Assembly (NCBI GenBank): GCA_947475495.1
Contig: CANJNX010000013.1
Span: forward strand, 1-9,802
DNA: 9,802 nucleotides
DNA from: Comamonadaceae bacterium
GTDB taxonomy: Bacteria; Pseudomonadota; Gammaproteobacteria; Burkholderiales; Burkholderiaceae_C
Direction of reading: 5' to 3'
Shown here: positions 6,564-9,802 of the stretch, piece after piece
Numbering within the stretch: the stretch's first letter is position 1
Layout: every line of letters starts with the position of its first letter
Position numbers and translations under genes: made by a program
The notes under the pieces: model-generated
What the model was told of the DNA's origin: nothing
The model's database searches: none
What the model saw: the letters and a program-made list of their open reading frames with translations, nothing else

Positions 6564-8476
6564 AAGGCGGCGGTTTGTGAAGAAGGCAGGGTCAAAATAA
6601 CAGAACTCCCGTTTTGCAGCGTAGAAATGAATTCAAGGTCTGCACCTATGCGCTGGGCGCGCTCGGCCATGATACGTAAGCCCACATGGGTTTCATCTTG
6701 CCCCGGGTCCTCTGTGACAAAACCAATCCCGTTGTCGCGAATCTCAAAGCGCCATGCTGGTTGTTGCACCACATCAAGCCAGACCTTGGAAGCCCGGGCA
6801 TGCTTGCGGACATTGGACAAAGCTTCCTGCACGATGTGAAGCACCTGAATTTGTAAATCTGCAGACAGTGGAACCCCATGGCCTGCAATATGGAGTGACG
6901 TATCCAAGCCCGTTTGGTGTTCGAATTTTCGCAATGTGGTGGCTAGCGCTGGTTCAATGTCTTCCGTATTCGCTCGGGTACGAAAATGAAGCAACAGTTC
7001 ACGGACATCGCCATTGCTTTCACGAACGCCGCTGTCAATGTCTTGTAAAACCGTTTGAATGTCAGACTGTGAACCGCTGGCCAATGCGTCGCGCATCAGT
7101 TGCACTTGGATTTTTAAAAATGCCAGGGATTGTGCAATTGAATCATGCAGTTCGCTGGCAATGAGTTGGCGCTCTTGCGATACGGCCGCTTCTTTTTCAA
7201 GCGCATTCAAACGCAGATTTTCCATGGCACTTGCCAGGTGGCTATTGAGCGCCTCATACAAAGACCGCTCAGCCGCAGACGGAGAAACCCGGGCGTGAAA
7301 AAATAAATCTACCTCGCCCATGACCCGTTCGTACATACGGATCGGCACATTAACCACCGTACTAAACCCTGCTTTTGCGCAGTGCTGTAGAGCGGCTGGC
7401 GCTAAGGCGTGGATAGGAATCACCCGTAACTGGTGATCGGTTGCGATCGCACCGCAATGGCAATCGCCTGCATGCAGGCATTGCTCGTCTTCGACCATAA
7501 CGCTTGGCAAGCCAGCCGAAGCCAGCATGATGAAACGTTGGTTGGCTTGGTCTGACCAGCGAACCGCCACGGCGTCAGCGTGCGCGATACGCAACATACT
7601 TTTAGAAAAATCTTGCGCTAAAGCATCCAAATTCGTCGCGTTCGCCACCATGGCGGTAACCTCATACAGCGACTCAAGCCTCTCGCTTTTTTCTTCTAAC
7701 TCCACGGTTTTTTCTTTCACCTTGGTTTCTAGATTTTTGTACAAGCGTTGCAGGTGTTCCGCCATGGTGTTAAAGCCGTCGGCCAAAGTACCAAACTCAT
7801 CGGATGTCACCCGTTCTACCCGGGCACCCCAATCGCCAGCTTGGATTTTTTGGATCGCTTGCTTTAGCAAATTCACCGGCTCGAGAACGAATCGATACCC
7901 TGTAAAGATTAAGACCGCCGCCCCAAAAATCGCAAGCGATAAAACGCCCATTTGCAGCATATGCAAGACCGATGTCCATCGCGCCATGTGGGCTTCAATG
8001 CTTGCGACCAATGCGTCTATATCGGCAACAAACCGGACCGTCTCTGAGCGCAATACAAGCGGGTCATTGGTTGCAATTGGAATTTCCTTTGCCAGCCAAT
8101 GGGATTGGAATGCAGACCAATCGGTTTGGACATTGGAAAAATTGAGCCGTACTTTTTCATCCCACGGCATAAACAAGGGACGCTCGGTATCGCCATGGCG
8201 AAGGACATTGAGACTTTGTGAAAATTCTTGTTCTAAAGTAATGAGTTCACCATGCTCGCGGCTGCTCACCACCAAAGCCATGCGGTAGGCTTGCATGCGC
8301 ATTCGCCCCGCTTCGTTGACGGCTGCAGCGCCACCATCGAGCTGCCACGACACCCACAAGGTGGCTGCGCTTGATAACAATGCCGCCAACAAAAAGGGAA
8401 GTCCAAGCACCGCCAATTTGGATCCCAAGCCCCAGCGGGTTTTGACAATGGTGGGTTGCGATACGGTGTTACCCAT
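6560..8476 (-). CDS. narX: Nitrate/nitrite sensor histidine kinase NarX
   Basis: This is a membrane-bound sensor kinase that phosphorylates NarL in response to periplasmic nitrate or nitrite. I take the ATG at 8476 (MGNTVSQPTI, 638 aa), which has AAGGA 8 nt upstream. Longer in-frame starts reach into nnrS and add a 51-residue extension unlike the family. The visible layout is: TM1 about 21-46; the ligand-binding P-box right after it (AAAVNEAGRMRMQAYRM, with R60 the likely counterpart of the nitrate-binding Arg); a helical periplasmic domain to about 170; TM2 172-197; HAMP about 198-250; a coiled-coil linker; a GAF-like module with Cys at 333, 339 and 341; the HisKA_3 H-box with phosphorylated H444 (ASELHDSIAQS); and an HATPase domain with N555 and DNGIGF at 581-586. 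It overlaps nnrS by 8 nt and narL by 4 nt. All kinase residues are intact. NarX and NarQ are hard to separate by sequence; linkage to narL favours NarX. Confidence 0.94.
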   Translation of the reverse strand: MGNTVSQPTIVKTRWGLGSKLAVLGLPFLLAALLSSAATLWVSWQLDGGAAAVNEAGRMRMQAYRMALVVSSREHGELITLEQEFSQSLNVLRHGDTERPLFMPWDEKVRLNFSNVQTDWSAFQSHWLAKEIPIATNDPLVLRSETVRFVADIDALVASIEAHMARWTSVLHMLQMGVLSLAIFGAAVLIFTGYRFVLEPVNLLKQAIQKIQAGDWGARVERVTSDEFGTLADGFNTMAEHLQRLYKNLETKVKEKTVELEEKSERLESLYEVTAMVANATNLDALAQDFSKSMLRIAHADAVAVRWSDQANQRFIMLASAGLPSVMVEDEQCLHAGDCHCGAIATDHQLRVIPIHALAPAALQHCAKAGFSTVVNVPIRMYERVMGEVDLFFHARVSPSAAERSLYEALNSHLASAMENLRLNALEKEAAVSQERQLIASELHDSIAQSLAFLKIQVQLMRDALASGSQSDIQTVLQDIDSGVRESNGDVRELLLHFRTRANTEDIEPALATTLRKFEHQTGLDTSLHIAGHGVPLSADLQIQVLHIVQEALSNVRKHARASKVWLDVVQQPAWRFEIRDNGIGFVTEDPGQDETHVGLRIMAERAQRIGADLEFISTLQNGSSVILTLPSSQTAAL

Positions 8477-9662
8477 CTTTTGCATCCTTGCGTGCCTGCA
8501 TAAGCCAGGGGCCATAGGTGATGGCATAGATAAAAAACGCCATCGCCCAAGCGAGCGCAGAAACACCGACAGCCCAGGCCGTTTGATGCGGCGCAAGCAT
8601 GGGCCAAACCACGCGCGCAGCGCCAGCAAACAAGATCAAACCAAACGCTGTCACCTCACGCCAGGTGGCTTCAATCTTCCGGCCCGTGTGACCGCGGGCA
8701 GTGCGCGTGATCATGCCCAGGATCAAACAGCCCGTTGCGCCTACGGCCAATCCATGGATTGCAGCCGATACCGATACCGCAAGCCCGCCCCACAGCGCAA
8801 CAGCTAACAAGCCCAGACCGATTGAAAACCAGGCATACGCGATCTGCAAAATCCACAACATCGGCCGCGTCCGGCATGCCCAAGGCGACCAACGCGATTG
8901 ACGAACACCATGCAAAAGCGCAGCAAAGGCCAGCACCCATGCTGTCAAGGGCGATATTTCCGCCGGGGCAAAAACCCAAAACGCCAAACCCAAGCCTGTG
9001 CTGAGCATGACGCCGCGTTCTAGCCAAACCAAGGGTTTGATAGAGACACCGGGGATTGCAGACATCGTAAAACCAGGAATAACGCGCCCTGCCATCACAC
9101 TTTCTAGCAACACGACCACAGACAGCATGGCATACAACGGGACCTGTGGCGAAAGATTCAACCACCCAAGGACGGATGCGTGAAACACACCATTGGCCAG
9201 CGCCATGAAGCCCAACAAGCCTGCAATCGGCAAATTACGGCGGTTGCCAGAACGCAGCAACACGCGCAGCAAAATGAGCGCAACACTGGGTAGCAAAATG
9301 AAATCTAGCACTGCATACACGCCATAAGGCACCCACCACAGTGCAACCCGGGCTGCCAACCAAACCAGCGCTAGGGCGCCAAGCGCGGAGCCCCGCGGTG
9401 TGGGCAATCCCGTCCACGCTTTGCCAGCAGTCATTAAAAAACCGATCACCACTGCTGCAACAAAGCCAAAAAGCATTTCATGGGCATGCCACCACACCGG
9501 GGCCAGCGCTGGGGTCCACTGCAAGTAACCCAGCCACACCAGCACCCAAGCGGGAACTGCCACCATCGCAAAGAGGGCTGCGCCTAGATAAAAAGGACGA
9601 AAACCCAAACGCAAAAAAGCCCAGCCATGGGCCTGGTGTGCACCGGGTTCTTGAATGCGCAT
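8469..9662 (-). CDS. nnrS: NnrS family membrane protein (nitric oxide/nitrosative stress)
   Basis: This is a polytopic membrane protein of the NnrS family. These proteins contain haem and copper, are regulated with denitrification genes, and have been linked to tolerance of NO and iron nitrosylation. From the ATG at 9662 it has 397 residues, with about twelve hydrophobic segments expected. Family landmarks are the N-terminal FLRLGFRPFYLGA, the histidine motif WWHAHEMLFGF (H59, H61), the MAGRVIPGFT segment and HGLAVGATGCLILGMITRTA near the C-terminus. The start is uncertain. An ATG at 9737 would overlap the preceding gene by 46 nt. A GTG at 9695 would form a GTGA overlap with that gene's stop. 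The ATG at 9662 gives a family-like N-terminus but only a weak GAAG ribosome site. The stop overlaps the start of narX by 8 nt, suggesting co-expression with the sensor system. Confidence 0.87.
   Translation of the reverse strand: MRIQEPGAHQAHGWAFLRLGFRPFYLGAALFAMVAVPAWVLVWLGYLQWTPALAPVWWHAHEMLFGFVAAVVIGFLMTAGKAWTGLPTPRGSALGALALVWLAARVALWWVPYGVYAVLDFILLPSVALILLRVLLRSGNRRNLPIAGLLGFMALANGVFHASVLGWLNLSPQVPLYAMLSVVVLLESVMAGRVIPGFTMSAIPGVSIKPLVWLERGVMLSTGLGLAFWVFAPAEISPLTAWVLAFAALLHGVRQSRWSPWACRTRPMLWILQIAYAWFSIGLGLLAVALWGGLAVSVSAAIHGLAVGATGCLILGMITRTARGHTGRKIEATWREVTAFGLILFAGAARVVWPMLAPHQTAWAVGVSALAWAMAFFIYAITYGPWLMQARKDAKDG
8485..8489 (-). promoter_or_regulatory. Ribosome binding site deciding the narX start
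   Basis: AAGGA on the minus strand, inside the end of nnrS, lies 8 nt before the ATG at 8476. The alternative ATG at 8485 directly abuts this motif and would have no usable spacing. This favours the 638-residue form of NarX. Confidence 0.55.
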
Positions 9663-9691
9663 GGTCTTCAATGGCGCTTGGATGGGATTCG

Positions 9692-9802
9692 TCACAACTG
9701 AAAACTCTGCCCGAGCGTTGGTACATCCACATTCCATTGCTTCTGCGTTCGAAGCAATTCCGCAAAGCGCTCTGCCGCCTTCACCTCGCCGTGAACAACA
9801 AA
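9692..9802 (-). CDS. C-terminal end of a probable beta-CASP metallo-beta-lactamase-fold hydrolase (partial)
   Basis: The last 36 codons and TGA stop of a gene that enters from the right edge read FVVHGEVKAAERFAELLRTQ followed by a W-N-V-D-V-P tail ending in GQSFQL. The pattern VHGE-x2-A-x3-FA-x2-L, then W-x-V-x-VP-x2-G-Q, is what I recognise as the end of the RNA-specificity (RMMBL) domain of beta-CASP MBL-fold exonucleases/hydrolases. The histidine of VHGE is conserved in that family and helps bind metal. The catalytic HxHxDH part lies outside the window, so neither activity nor substrate can be judged. The gene ends about 30 nt before the preferred nnrS start, or overlaps it if an upstream start is used, so the two may be co-transcribed. 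Confidence 0.6.
   Translation of the reverse strand, partial: FVVHGEVKAAERFAELLRTQKQWNVDVPTLGQSFQL

Noticed and set aside
7527..8288. A 253-residue plus-strand open frame opposite narX
   Set aside because: It mirrors conserved NarX coding sequence, is Ser/Thr/Arg-rich with no domain, and has no neighbouring gene in that orientation.
8477..8629. A 51-residue N-terminal extension of NarX reaching into nnrS
   Set aside because: It is rich in Arg and Pro and unlike any NarX N-terminus, it lies in another frame of nnrS, and a well-spaced AAGGA supports the ATG at 8476.
1..9802. Mobile elements, CRISPR arrays, tRNA/rRNA genes, toxin-antitoxin or phage genes
   Set aside because: No transposase, direct-repeat array, RNA gene or phage-like sequence was seen; both strands are accounted for by a conserved nitrate-respiration locus.

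Overview
The window is a nitrate-respiration and nitrate-sensing locus. It most likely comes from a Burkholderiales betaproteobacterium of Comamonadaceae type. This rests on the protein sequences, the moderate GC content and the gene order; no species can be assigned from sequence alone. Every gene supported here lies on the minus strand, so the transcriptional order runs from the right end of the window to the left end.

Right end to centre (about 9802 down to 5886): a sensing and stress block. It begins with the last 36 codons of a protein that resembles the C-terminus of RNA-processing metallo-beta-lactamase (beta-CASP) hydrolases. Next come nnrS (polytopic haem/copper protein family linked to NO and nitrosative stress), narX (nitrate/nitrite sensor histidine kinase) and narL (LuxR-type response regulator). 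These genes are packed tightly: nnrS and narX overlap by 8 nt, narX and narL by 4 nt (ATGA), and the hydrolase and nnrS are at most about 30 nt apart. This suggests one co-transcribed, partly translationally coupled unit.

Centre (5729-5885): the only sizeable non-coding stretch, 157 bp between narL and the first transporter gene. It holds an FNR-like dyad overlapping the narL stop codon, a 12-bp palindrome, and a perfect 9-bp inverted repeat whose loop carries the Shine-Dalgarno of the next gene. It is the natural place for an anaerobic, nitrate-responsive promoter.

Centre to left end (5728 down to 1): the structural block. It has a type I NarK (422 aa), a long type II NarK (542 aa, with an apparent extra pair of membrane segments), then the first 925 codons of narG, the molybdenum catalytic subunit of membrane-bound nitrate reductase. 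narG runs off the left edge; narH, narJ and narI would be expected beyond it.

Together the genes describe a circuit. NarX senses periplasmic nitrate/nitrite and phosphorylates NarL. NarL, probably with an FNR-type regulator, controls the narK1-narK2-narG operon. The transporters bring nitrate in and export nitrite, and NarGHI reduces nitrate at the cytoplasmic face. NnrS is probably tied to NO produced downstream. I found no mobile element, CRISPR array, RNA gene or clearly novel system. The points most worth a second look are the RBS hairpin before narK1, the architecture of the second NarK, altered recognition-helix residues in NarL, and the hydrolase gene joined to nnrS.
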